From Ignavibacteriota bacterium (GTDB lineage: Bacteria; Bacteroidota; Ignavibacteria; UBA10030; UBA6906), in the NCBI GenBank assembly GCA_003162635.1, contig PMNE01000057.1, positions 33,507 through 91,517 of the forward strand: a DNA stretch of 58,011 nt, given 5' to 3'. Of this stretch, positions 1 through 8,363 are shown piece by piece (positions within the stretch are counted from its first letter, which is position 1; each line of letters opens with the position of its first letter). The notes under the pieces are model-generated. The model saw only the letters and a list, made by a program, of their open reading frames with translations, was not told where the DNA came from and made no database searches. The position numbers were made by a program, and so were the translations under genes.

Positions 1-3000
1 CCGATCCCTGCTGCGACGAGCCGGAGCCGAACCATGCCAAAGAGGTTTTCGATCTCCATGGGGAATTTCCCAAAACGGTCGGTCATTTCATCCCTGACCT
101 CCCTGAGCTGCTCCTCTGTGGTCAACGAATACAACCGCCGGTACAGGGCAAGCCGGTCGGCATCACCCCGGACATACGACCCGGGGATGAAGGCGTCGAG
201 GTCCGCTTCCACTGCCGCCTCCCGTTCGGTCTTCCGCTTCAACTGGGCTTCGCTGAACAGCTCCTTGAACTCTTCTTGTTTCAATTCCTGCACCGCCTCT
301 TCAAGGATCCGCGTGTACGCCTCAAATCCCATATTCTCAATGAAGCCGCTCTGCTCCGCGCCAAGGAGATTTCCCGCTCCCCGTATCTCCAGGTCGCGCA
401 TGGCAAGATTGAACCCTGACCCGAGTTCGGTGAATTCCTCCACTGCCTGCAGTCGTTGCAGCGTGCTCCTTGGTATGCTTGCAATGGGAGGGGTGAGAAG
501 ATACGCGTACGCCTGTGCGTTTGCGCGTCCAACGCGCCCCCGCAGCTGGTACAGCTCCGCCATGCCGAACCTGTCGGCCCGGTTGATGAAGATCGTGTTG
601 ACGTTCGGGATGTCTAATCCCGACTCGATGATCTTCGTCGCGACAAGCACATCGCATTCCTTCTGCAGAAATGCCATCATCACATTTTCCAGCGCGTGTG
701 ACGTCATCTGCCCGTGTGCGGTCCTGATGCGCACATCCGGCAGGAGCTTCTGCAGCCTTCCCGCCACATCATCCATCGTCTGCACCCTGTCGTGGACGAA
801 GTACAACTGCCCTCCCCGTTGCAACTCCCGTGCTGCGGCGTCCCGGATCACATCATCGTTCCATTGCATGATCTCCGTGATAATCGGGAGACGGTTCCGC
901 GGCGGTGTGGCGATGATCGAGAGATCCCGCGCGCCCATCAGGGAGAAGTGGAGAGTACGGGGGATTGGTGTGGCGGTCAAGGAGAGGGTATCGACGTCGC
1001 TTTTCAAGCGGCGAAGTTTCTCCTTGGCCGCAACGCCGAACCGGTGCTCCTCGTCGATGATGAGGAGTCCGAGATTCTTGAATGTCACGTCCTTTGAGAG
1101 AAGCCGGTGCGTGCCGATAATAACGTCGACGAGCCCCTCGCGTATCTTTCCGACGATTGCGGACTGTTCCTGCTTCGAACGAAAACGCGACACCACGTCC
1201 AGCCGGACGCCATAGCGTGCAAGGCGGTCCTGGAACGTGCCAAAGTGCTGCGTCGCGAGAATCGTTGTCGGCACGAGAACAGCCACCTGCTTCCCGTCGA
1301 GCACCGCCTTGAAGGACGCCCGGACGGCAACCTCCGTCTTCCCGAAACCGACGTCGCCGCAGATCAGCCGGTCCATCGGATGCGGCGTCTCCATGTCTCT
1401 TTTCACTTCGATTGTCGCCTTGGCCTGGTCGCGCGTGTCTTCATAGATGAAGGACGCCTCCAGCTCTTGTTGCCACGGAGTATCCTGTGAGAAGGGGAAA
1501 CCCTCGGCCTGCTTTCGCCGCGCATACAGCGTGATCAGATCGCGCGCGATGTCTTTCACCCGTTTCTTCGCGCGCAGCTTCAGTTTCTCCCACTCGCTGC
1601 TCCCAAGCCGTGTCAGCGAAGGGATATGTCCCTCCTTGGAGGAATATTTCTGCAGTTTGTTGACGTAATTCAGGTTCACGTAGAGGACATCGTTCGCGTC
1701 GTACAGGATCTTCACCACCTCTTGTTCCGCACCTCCCACGCGAATCCTCTTCAAGCCGTCGAATTTTCCGATGCCGTAATCCTTGTGGACGACGTAATCG
1801 CCGCGCACCAGACGCTGGAGCTCCCGTTCCGTGAAACCTTTGAATTTCGGCTGGCGCCGGCCGCCGCGCCGTTTGAGCCGGCCGAAGACCTGGTGCTCCG
1901 TGTACATCGCGAGGCGGGCATCAGGGATGAGAAAACCTTCGTGAAGGGCATCGAGGGAAAAGGTGAGCTTCGCGACGTCAACCTCTGCCGCTTCATTGTC
2001 CCGCGGCTCATCATGCTCATGAATCGAACCGAGGAGTTCCTGCAACCGGGCGCGTTCTGAATCGCTGTCGCAGGCGAGCGTGACAGAATATGCGCCGTCC
2101 TGCAGTTGTGCCAGATCGCGCCGAAGGGCGGCGATGCTCCCATTGAACGACGGCTGCGGCCGGGAGCCGAAGTCGATCGCCTGCGTCTGAGCGGCGATGG
2201 TACGGAGCGTGATGCAGGGGAAGAGAGAGAGGATTTCGTTCACTCGCTCGGCCGTGAGCATCTCATCCATTCCGGCCGGTGGCCGTTCGCGCACGGCCGC
2301 GTCGACCGACTCCGGTTCATCGATCACGACGATCGCCCGGTCGTCGGCATAGTCCAGCAGCGAAGCGTTCCGCTGCCCCGTTGCCGTCTCCGCCGCCAGG
2401 AGATCCGGGAGGATCGAGGCACGCTGGAGTCCGCGGATCGAACGTTGTGAGAGGGGATCGAACTCACGAATCGATTCGATCTCGTCGCCGGCAAACTCGG
2501 CCCGCAGCGGATTCTCCCCGGCGAATGTGTAGACGTCGAGAATCCCGCCCCGGACCGCGAAGTCGCCGTGCATTTCCACGAAATCTTTCTGCAGGAATCC
2601 GCAATCGCGGAGTGCCGTTGTCAGAGCCGCGAGATCCGTCTTCCCTCCCGTGACAAGCTCGATGCTGCGCGCGTCAAACTGCGAGGCCGCGGGGAGACGT
2701 GTGGCAAGTCCCCTCGGTGTGGTGACAAGAACCGAAGAAGGCGAGTTCTTGAGGGAACGGAGGGCCCGCATGCCGGGCACGTTCTTCCCCGCCCCTGCTG
2801 TACGCGCGCCGGTACCGGAGAAGAGATGTACCGCCTCGCCGCCAAGAAGGACGGCAAGATCGTCCTTCAAGCGTTCCGCCGAACCTTCGTCACTCGCGAC
2901 AATCAGAATTTGCCGGTCCAGATGGTCGCGCAGCCCCGCCGCGATACAGGCAAGAAGCGACCCCGCCACACCGGCTATCGTTACCGATCCCGGTTCCGCC

Positions 3001-3080
3001 GCAAGGAGTTCCTTGAAGGCGGAAAGTTCCTCAATATTCTTTCGCAACTGCTCCATACTATCTCGATGCGTACCATCCAT
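1..3080 (-). CDS. mfd: Transcription-repair coupling factor Mfd (3' end cut by window)
   Basis: SF2 DNA translocase that removes RNA polymerase stalled at lesions and recruits UvrA. About 1026 codons are present against the usual 1100-1150 residues, so only the last ~100 residues are missing beyond position 1. Visible in order: an N-terminal UvrB-like part with MHGDFAVRGGILDVY, the RNA polymerase-interaction motif DYGIGKFDGL, Walker A GDVGFGKTEVA, the DEEHRFG box, SLTATPIPRTL, and the RGRVGR motif VI, ending in the C-terminal TRCF domain. ATG at 3080 has an AGAGGA about 11 nt upstream; an in-frame ATG at 3056 is an alternative. It follows murQ in the same direction after a 119-nt gap in which I see no gene. 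The family assignment is secure from motifs; the exact start is less so. Confidence 0.95.
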   Translation of the reverse strand, partial: MDGTHRDSMEQLRKNIEELSAFKELLAAEPGSVTIAGVAGSLLACIAAGLRDHLDRQILIVASDEGSAERLKDDLAVLLGGEAVHLFSGTGARTAGAGKNVPGMRALRSLKNSPSSVLVTTPRGLATRLPAASQFDARSIELVTGGKTDLAALTTALRDCGFLQKDFVEMHGDFAVRGGILDVYTFAGENPLRAEFAGDEIESIREFDPLSQRSIRGLQRASILPDLLAAETATGQRNASLLDYADDRAIVVIDEPESVDAAVRERPPAGMDEMLTAERVNEILSLFPCITLRTIAAQTQAIDFGSRPQPSFNGSIAALRRDLAQLQDGAYSVTLACDSDSERARLQELLGSIHEHDEPRDNEAAEVDVAKLTFSLDALHEGFLIPDARLAMYTEHQVFGRLKRRGGRRQPKFKGFTERELQRLVRGDYVVHKDYGIGKFDGLKRIRVGGAEQEVVKILYDANDVLYVNLNYVNKLQKYSSKEGHIPSLTRLGSSEWEKLKLRAKKRVKDIARDLITLYARRKQAEGFPFSQDTPWQQELEASFIYEDTRDQAKATIEVKRDMETPHPMDRLICGDVGFGKTEVAVRASFKAVLDGKQVAVLVPTTILATQHFGTFQDRLARYGVRLDVVSRFRSKQEQSAIVGKIREGLVDVIIGTHRLLSKDVTFKNLGLLIIDEEHRFGVAAKEKLRRLKSDVDTLSLTATPIPRTLHFSLMGARDLSIIATPPRNRLPIITEIMQWNDDVIRDAAARELQRGGQLYFVHDRVQTMDDVAGRLQKLLPDVRIRTAHGQMTSHALENVMMAFLQKECDVLVATKIIESGLDIPNVNTIFINRADRFGMAELYQLRGRVGRANAQAYAYLLTPPIASIPRSTLQRLQAVEEFTELGSGFNLAMRDLEIRGAGNLLGAEQSGFIENMGFEAYTRILEEAVQELKQEEFKELFSEAQLKRKTEREAAVEADLDAFIPGSYVRGDADRLALYRRLYSLTTEEQLREVRDEMTDRFGKFPMEIENLFGMVRLRLVAAGI

Positions 3081-3199
3081 AGGATGAATCGTCCTCTCCC
3101 CGGGAACAAACGCAGTCCGCCCCTCCAGCGCCCGGCAATGAGTCTCCTCGTGGCTCCGGAAGGGTTCTGTGAACCATTACTGAACGTCCCGCGCCGACT

Positions 3200-4123
3200 T
3201 TATGGGCCCGGGGGAACGGCTCCTTTGACAAATCCGTCGGCTTCTTCGATCCGCTTGCGCGCCTCATCCGCCGAAACGCCTGCAAGGGCCATGACGATCG
3301 CGGTCTTCACGTGTCCCCCGGCGCTCTCCAGCAACTCCTCAGCCCTCTTGTAGCTCAACCCGGTCGCCAACATGACAATCCGCTTGGAGCGCTCTACAAG
3401 TTTCTGGTTTGTTCGCTGAAGGTCCACCATCATGTTTTGATAGATCTTCCCGAGTTTTACCATCACGGTGGTGGTCAGCATTGTCAGCACGAGCTTCTGC
3501 GCCGCCCCCGACTTCATCCTTGTGGATCCCATGAGTACTTCGGGACCGACTTCGGGGCAGATCGCGACATCGACTTCAAGGTCGAATTCCGACCGGGGGT
3601 TCGTGGTAAGAAAGATCGTCTTTGCCCCCAGCTCCCGTGCGCGTGCCACGGCGGCAACGACGAACGGCGTCCGGCGGCTTGCTGCGATACCGCACACGAC
3701 ATCCCGCGGGGTGATTTCCTGGGCATCCATGTCGTGGCGCCCCTTCTCGATGTCGTCCTCCGCCCCTTCCTGTGAGCGAAAGACCGCCGCCTGTCCTCCG
3801 GCGATCACTCCGCGAATGAGTCCCGGTTCGGTGCCGAACGTCGGAGGACATTCCGCCGCGTCAAGAATTCCAAGACGTCCGCTTGTTCCCGCCCCGACGT
3901 AGATCAGTCGTCCCCCGTTCTTCAGCGCATGGACAACAATGTCGACCGCCTCGGCGATGTAGGGGATTTCGTGCTCCACGGCAAGGGGGACAAGTTTATC
4001 CTCCGCATTGATGAGCCGGAGAATTCCCTCCGTGGAACGCGTGTCGAGATCCATCGATGAGGGGTTGCGCTGCTCCGTCATGAGCTTTGCGAGCGCATCA
4101 TGCAAGATGTGCGAATCGGTCAT
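3200..4123 (-). CDS. murQ: N-acetylmuramic acid 6-phosphate etherase MurQ
   Basis: Cleaves the D-lactyl ether of MurNAc-6-phosphate to GlcNAc-6-phosphate during cytoplasmic peptidoglycan recycling. The 307-residue length matches the family. A SIS (sugar isomerase) domain carries the phosphosugar-binding YVGAGTSGRLGILDAAE segment near residue 75 and the TPPTFG-like CPPTFGTEP following it; GSTRMKSGAAQK near residue 200 is another MurQ signature. The C-terminal part (SYKRAEELLESAGGHVK) is the UBA-like helical tail typical of MurQ. It starts 22 nt after the rsmG stop, so it is probably co-transcribed with mnmE-mnmG-rsmG. No MurNAc kinase (AnmK/MurK) or PTS gene is adjacent, so the source of its substrate must be encoded elsewhere. 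Confidence 0.95.
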   Translation of the reverse strand: MTDSHILHDALAKLMTEQRNPSSMDLDTRSTEGILRLINAEDKLVPLAVEHEIPYIAEAVDIVVHALKNGGRLIYVGAGTSGRLGILDAAECPPTFGTEPGLIRGVIAGGQAAVFRSQEGAEDDIEKGRHDMDAQEITPRDVVCGIAASRRTPFVVAAVARARELGAKTIFLTTNPRSEFDLEVDVAICPEVGPEVLMGSTRMKSGAAQKLVLTMLTTTVMVKLGKIYQNMMVDLQRTNQKLVERSKRIVMLATGLSYKRAEELLESAGGHVKTAIVMALAGVSADEARKRIEEADGFVKGAVPPGP

Positions 4124-4145
4124 TGCAATAACGGATATAAGGGAT

Positions 4146-4859
4146 TCACAGGCTCACCAACACGAGCTTTTTGTCTTCGAGTCCGAGTTCTTCGCTTCCC
4201 GGAAAATTCATTGCCACGGTTTCGATGTGCACGGGTCGCACTTTCACCCTGACTTCCTGAATTTCCCCATCAAGGTCTCCCCCTTTGAGGGCAAGGAGCG
4301 ACGGCGATGGATGCTTCCCCAAAGGAACGCCCGTCTGACCGGGCGTCACTCTGCCTTTCCGACGAATCAAGGGTTTGCTCCAACGGACGAGATCGGCGAG
4401 CGATGCAACCGCGCGCGCAACAACCATATCGTACTTCCCCCCCATTGATTGCGCAAGCTCTTCCGCCCTCGCGGTCTGGATGACGATATTCGGGAGTTTG
4501 ATTGCGCCGACGATGTCGGTAGTCACCATCGTCTTCTTTCTGATCGAATCAAGGAGCGTGAGCTTCAGGTCCGGCCTGACGATTGCCAGGGGAATTCCGG
4601 GGAATCCTCCCCCCGACCCGAGATCCAAAATAGAGATATTCCCGGGAATATTCACATAGAAAAGAGGTGCCAAACTGTGGAGAACATGACTGAACCAGAC
4701 GTTTCCTTCATCACGGCGGGAGATCAGGTTGATCTTCTTGTTCCACTCCAGGAGACGCCCGACGAAGTCGGCAAGCAGACCCATCTGCACATCGGTGAGT
4801 ACGAGCCCATTTTCCCGGCAAATTCCTGCAACCGCCAAGGGCGAATCAACAGTCCCCAT
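4146..4859 (-). CDS. rsmG: 16S rRNA (guanine527-N7)-methyltransferase RsmG (GidB)
   Basis: SAM-dependent methyltransferase acting on G527 of 16S rRNA (family knowledge). 237 residues; motif I is ILDLGSGGGFPGIPLAI near residue 96, preceded by the family-typical WNKKINLISR and followed by VVARAVASL. The C-terminal stretch after VRWSKPLIRRKG is slightly longer than in short homologues. The gene begins 35 nt downstream of the mnmG stop, and that gap contains a parS-like site. In many bacteria parA-parB follow rsmG; here murQ and mfd follow instead. Confidence 0.94.
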   Translation of the reverse strand: MGTVDSPLAVAGICRENGLVLTDVQMGLLADFVGRLLEWNKKINLISRRDEGNVWFSHVLHSLAPLFYVNIPGNISILDLGSGGGFPGIPLAIVRPDLKLTLLDSIRKKTMVTTDIVGAIKLPNIVIQTARAEELAQSMGGKYDMVVARAVASLADLVRWSKPLIRRKGRVTPGQTGVPLGKHPSPSLLALKGGDLDGEIQEVRVKVRPVHIETVAMNFPGSEELGLEDKKLVLVSL

Positions 4860-4878
4860 CTACGCGGCTTTCAGAGGT

Positions 4879-4894
4879 TGTTTCACGTGGAACA
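4879..4894. promoter_or_regulatory. parS-type ParB (Spo0J) binding site 1
   Basis: The + strand reads TGTTTCACGTGGAACA; its complement TGTTCCACGTGAAACA fits the B. subtilis parS consensus TGTTNCACGTGAAACA exactly. It directly abuts the mnmG stop codon (4895-4897) in the short mnmG-rsmG gap, so no coding constraint explains it. It lies about 6 kb from the putative oriC, as expected for a centromere-like site nucleating ParB spreading. Confidence 0.85.
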
Positions 4895-6766
4895 TCAGCG
4901 GGCAAGACAAATCATGAGGATGGAAATATCCGCCGGTGTCAGACCGCTGATTCGCGCTGCCTGCCCAATCGACCTCGGTTTCACCTTCACGAGTTTCTCC
5001 CGCCCTTCAGTGCTCAGCGATTTCACCGTGGCAAAGTCGAAGTCACGCGGTATCTCCATCTCTTCCCCTCTTTGAAATTCCCTGATCTGTTCTTCCTGCC
5101 TCTTCAGGTATCCCTCATACTTCGTCTCGATCTGTGTCCGCTCACGTGCGTCCCTGTCTTCGAGGAGAACGCGGATCCGCTCATCCGACCTGAGTACGGG
5201 GAGAGAGAGAAGTGAGTCGATCCCAATCTCGGATCGCTTCAGGAGTTGCGCTCCGGTCTCTGCCTCGGTGATCGGCTCACTGCCTGATGACGTGAGCATG
5301 AAGTTTGCCTCGGCCGGCGCGATCCGGGTGAGAGAGAGGAACTCTCTCGCCGCCGCAACCCGACGCTCTTTCTCCTCGAGCCGACGCACCGCTGACGCAG
5401 GGACAAGGCCTAACGCAAAACCCTTCCTCATCAACCGGGAGTCCGCATTGTCCTGACGAAGGAGCAGCCGGTACTCAGCTCTTGAGGTGAACATGCGATA
5501 CGGTTCTTCTGTCCCCTTATTGATCAGGTCGTCGATCATCACACCAATATACGCATCGTCGCGGCGCAAGAGCAATGGCGGCTCTCTCCGTATCTTGAGT
5601 GCCGCATTGATGCCGGCGACGAGTCCCTGCGCTGCTGCTTCTTCGTAACCGCTCGTGCCGTTAATCTGTCCCGCAAAATAGAGCCCGCGGACCAGTTTTG
5701 TTTCGAGCGTGTGGTTCACCTGGTACGGTGGAAGAAAATCATACTCTACCGCGTAGCCGGGACGGAGCATTGTACAGTGCTGAAGCCCGGGAATCGTGCG
5801 AAGTGCCTTCTCCTGAACCTCGGCAGGAAGACTGGTCGAGAAGCCGTTCATGTAGACAATGTCGGTCTCGTATCCTTCGGGCTCCAGAAAGATCTGGTGA
5901 CGTTCCCGATCGGCAAACCGATTGATCTTGTCCTCGATCGATGGGCAGTATCGCGGACCCACCCCCTTTATCCTCCCTGTAAACATCGGCGACTGATCAA
6001 ACCCGGTCTTGAGCGTCTCATGCGTCTCACGGTTCGTGTAGGTGAGGTACATGGAGATCTGTGGCTGGGTGATCCTGGTGTTCTGGAATGAAAATGGGGT
6101 TGGATCATCGTCCCCTTTTTGCTCTTCGGTCTGGCCGAAGTCTATCGTTTTCAGGCTCAGGCGTGGGGGAGTTCCGGTTTTGAGTCGCCCGGTCCGGAAC
6201 CCATACGTGGCGAGCCGCTCCGAAATTCCCACCGAGGCGGGTTCTCCGTACCTTCCCCCCACCGTCGTAGAAGTTCCGGTGAACATGACAGCATTCAAAA
6301 ATGTGCCGCTGCAGAGTATCAAGGCCTTGCAGGCAACGCGCCTTCCCCCGTCCAACACCACCCCGCAGATTTCTCCATTTTCGATTACTATATCCTGGAG
6401 GGATGCCTGCATGATCTTGAGTTCGGCCTGCTCTTGTACTCTTGCTTTCGCCTCGCGGCTGTATGACTCCCTGTCGTTCTGAGAGCGCGGCGACCAGACG
6501 GCAGGCCCCTTTGACTTGTTCAGCATCCTGAAGTGGATCCCGGTGGCGTCGGCAATTTTTGCCATCTCGCCCCCCAGCGCGTCGATCTCCCTCACCAGGT
6601 GCCCCTTGGCCGTCCCTCCGATCGCCGGGTTACATGACAGCCGGCCCATCGCGTCGGGGTCCATGGTAACCAGGAGTGTCGTGCATCCCATTCTCGCCGA
6701 TGCAAGGGATGCCTCCACGCCGGCGTGACCCCCCCCCACCACCACGACATCGAACTTACTCTCCAT
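4895..6766 (-). CDS. mnmG: tRNA uridine-5-carboxymethylaminomethyl modification enzyme MnmG (GidA)
   Basis: FAD-binding partner of MnmE in forming (carboxymethyl)aminomethyl groups at wobble U34 of tRNAs. The dinucleotide-binding motif [13 protein letters not shown] opens the protein; signatures [31 protein letters not shown] and [10 protein letters not shown] are present, and the C-terminal GidA-associated domain runs to the end. I chose ATG 6766 ([12 protein letters not shown]) rather than 6781, because the upstream codons would run into a parS site and add MQGEV before the conserved start; length is then 623 residues, normal for the family. It sits between mnmE (33-nt gap) and rsmG (35-nt gap), and both gaps hold parS-like sequences. 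Confidence 0.95.
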   Translation of the reverse strand: MESKFDVVVVGGGHAGVEASLASARMGCTTLLVTMDPDAMGRLSCNPAIGGTAKGHLVREIDALGGEMAKIADATGIHFRMLNKSKGPAVWSPRSQNDRESYSREAKARVQEQAELKIMQASLQDIVIENGEICGVVLDGGRRVACKALILCSGTFLNAVMFTGTSTTVGGRYGEPASVGISERLATYGFRTGRLKTGTPPRLSLKTIDFGQTEEQKGDDDPTPFSFQNTRITQPQISMYLTYTNRETHETLKTGFDQSPMFTGRIKGVGPRYCPSIEDKINRFADRERHQIFLEPEGYETDIVYMNGFSTSLPAEVQEKALRTIPGLQHCTMLRPGYAVEYDFLPPYQVNHTLETKLVRGLYFAGQINGTSGYEEAAAQGLVAGINAALKIRREPPLLLRRDDAYIGVMIDDLINKGTEEPYRMFTSRAEYRLLLRQDNADSRLMRKGFALGLVPASAVRRLEEKERRVAAAREFLSLTRIAPAEANFMLTSSGSEPITEAETGAQLLKRSEIGIDSLLSLPVLRSDERIRVLLEDRDARERTQIETKYEGYLKRQEEQIREFQRGEEMEIPRDFDFATVKSLSTEGREKLVKVKPRSIGQAARISGLTPADISILMICLAR

Positions 6767-6780
6767 CACTTCTCCCTGCA

Positions 6781-6796
6781 CGTTTCACGTGAAACA
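6781..6796. promoter_or_regulatory. parS-type ParB (Spo0J) binding site 2
   Basis: CGTTTCACGTGAAACA matches the TGTTTCACGTGAAACA form at 15 of 16 positions and is a near-perfect palindrome around CACGTG. It occupies the 33-nt gap between the mnmE stop (6800) and the preferred mnmG start (6766). Together with the site at 4879 it makes a pair about 1.9 kb apart, both intergenic, origin-proximal and on either side of mnmG. Confidence 0.85.
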
Positions 6797-6799
6797 TCC

Positions 6800-8194
6800 T
6801 CACTTTCCGATGCAAAAATGGCCAAATATTGAATTCAAGACATCCTCGCTGGTAATTTCACCGGTGATTTCACTGAGTGTGGCAATCGATTCCCGCACGT
6901 CGAACGCCGCCAGCTCGTTCGCGGCTCCGGATTCAAGTGATTGGAGGGCGGCACCGAGCGCTTGCGCGGCGGCAGAGAGTGCGCTCCAATGTCTCTGATT
7001 CGTAATGAGAACGCCTTCATGGGCGGAGAGGTTTTCCTTCTTTACTGTTTCAGCAAGCACATTGGCGAGTAACTGCACTCCTTCTCCGCTTTTCGCCGAC
7101 AGCCAGACTTCATTCCCATGGTAGGGTCCTTCCGAAAACCGAATCGAATGTGGTTCGACCCCGGTCAGGAGGTCGATCTTGTTCCTCACAATCACCACGG
7201 CCTGTTCCGATCCAAGAGCAAAGTCGCGGAGAAGATCCTTGACTGATGACGATCCCTTCGCCGGGTCGTCGACCACCATCACAACGTCCGCCCGCTCAAC
7301 CGACCTTTTGCTCCGCAGGATTCCTTCCTCTTCAGCCGGACCTTCCGCTTCCCGCAGTCCGGCGGTGTCCGTCAGTCGGACGAGAAGTCCACCGACACTG
7401 ATACTCTCTTCAAGATAATCTCTCGTTGTCCCAGCTACCGGAGTGACAATTGCACGGTTTTCTCTCAGGAGGGCATTGAAGAGACTCGATTTCCCCACGT
7501 TTGGCCTCCCGGCAATCACCACGACCAGGCCGTCTCTGTAGATGCGGCCGCTCTTGAACGTCTCCGCCATCTGCACGAGTCGATTCCGGGTATCGGCAAT
7601 CTTCCGCCTGGTATCGTCGCGGCCTATGACCTCCAGCCCCTCCTCACTGAAATCGAGATCGACCTCCAATAACGCACATAGACCGATCATCTCTTCCCGT
7701 ATCTCGCCGATACTTCCAGCCAGGCGCCCCTTGAGCTGTTCGAGCGAAGCACGGTGCGCCCTGTTGCTCGTGGAGGCGATCAGCGATGCCACAGCTTCCG
7801 CACGGGAGAGGTCCATCTTTCCGTTCAGGAATGCGCGTCGCGTGAATTCCCCCGGCTCCGCCTGCCGACAGCCGGCATCAAGAATGGCGCCCAGAACCTT
7901 CTGCGTCACCAGTACTCCCCCGTGGCAACTGATCTCCACCGAGTCTTCGCCGGTGTACGAATGCGGTCCCCGGAAAACGGTTGCCAGCACCTCATCGATC
8001 TCTTCGCCTTGCGGCGAAGAGATCAGGCCGTGGTGGACGGTGTGCGTCGGAACCTTCTCGAGTGATTCCGGCCCGCGAAAAACACGGCCGGCAATCCTGA
8101 GCGCATCCGAACCGCTCACGCGTACGACGGCGATGGCACCTTCTCCGGTTGGAGTGGCTACAGCAGCTATTGTGTCGGTTGTGCGGATCTTCAT
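6800..8194 (-). CDS. mnmE: tRNA modification GTPase MnmE (TrmE)
   Basis: Potassium-activated GTPase that works with MnmG on tRNA wobble U34. 464 residues, normal length. The N-terminal formyl-THF-binding domain begins DTIAAVATPTGEGAIAVVR; the inserted G domain shows G1 GRPNVGKSSLFN near residue 227, G3 DTAGLRE and G4 NKIDLL; the protein ends in the diagnostic FCIGK, with the catalytic Cys. It is the first gene after the strong terminator at 8279-8305, so the mnmE-mnmG-rsmG-murQ unit probably has its own promoter in the ~85 bp between 8195 and 8278, although I could not identify it confidently. Confidence 0.96.
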   Translation of the reverse strand: MKIRTTDTIAAVATPTGEGAIAVVRVSGSDALRIAGRVFRGPESLEKVPTHTVHHGLISSPQGEEIDEVLATVFRGPHSYTGEDSVEISCHGGVLVTQKVLGAILDAGCRQAEPGEFTRRAFLNGKMDLSRAEAVASLIASTSNRAHRASLEQLKGRLAGSIGEIREEMIGLCALLEVDLDFSEEGLEVIGRDDTRRKIADTRNRLVQMAETFKSGRIYRDGLVVVIAGRPNVGKSSLFNALLRENRAIVTPVAGTTRDYLEESISVGGLLVRLTDTAGLREAEGPAEEEGILRSKRSVERADVVMVVDDPAKGSSSVKDLLRDFALGSEQAVVIVRNKIDLLTGVEPHSIRFSEGPYHGNEVWLSAKSGEGVQLLANVLAETVKKENLSAHEGVLITNQRHWSALSAAAQALGAALQSLESGAANELAAFDVRESIATLSEITGEITSEDVLNSIFGHFCIGK

Positions 8195-8278
8195 GGCGGG
8201 CCGGATAACCTACGAATTTCCGGCGTGAGTATCAAACGGACGGACGGGAAGAGAAGGTGACCCACACGCACAAAAAGA

Positions 8279-8305
8279 ATCCCGCCCCGGTCTTCGGGGC
8301 GGGAT
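8279..8305 (-). terminator. Rho-independent terminator of the rpmH-rnpA-yidD-yidC operon
   Basis: Perfect 11-bp GC-rich stem ATCCCGCCCCG / CGGGGCGGGAT with a 5-nt loop. On the minus strand it is followed by ATTCTTTTTG, a T-run, so it is oriented to stop leftward transcription coming from yidC (stop at 8364) before mnmE. Confidence 0.9.
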
Positions 8306-8363
8306 CCATTCCCGATCTCTCTGATTTCTGCGCCAGCCGCGATGCCTGTGCGCGCAGCCGCGC

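Noticed and set aside
34-1215. Long open frame on the + strand opposite mfd
   Set aside because: Translation is Arg/Ser-rich with no domain, and the minus strand carries an unmistakable Mfd helicase; typical GC-rich shadow.
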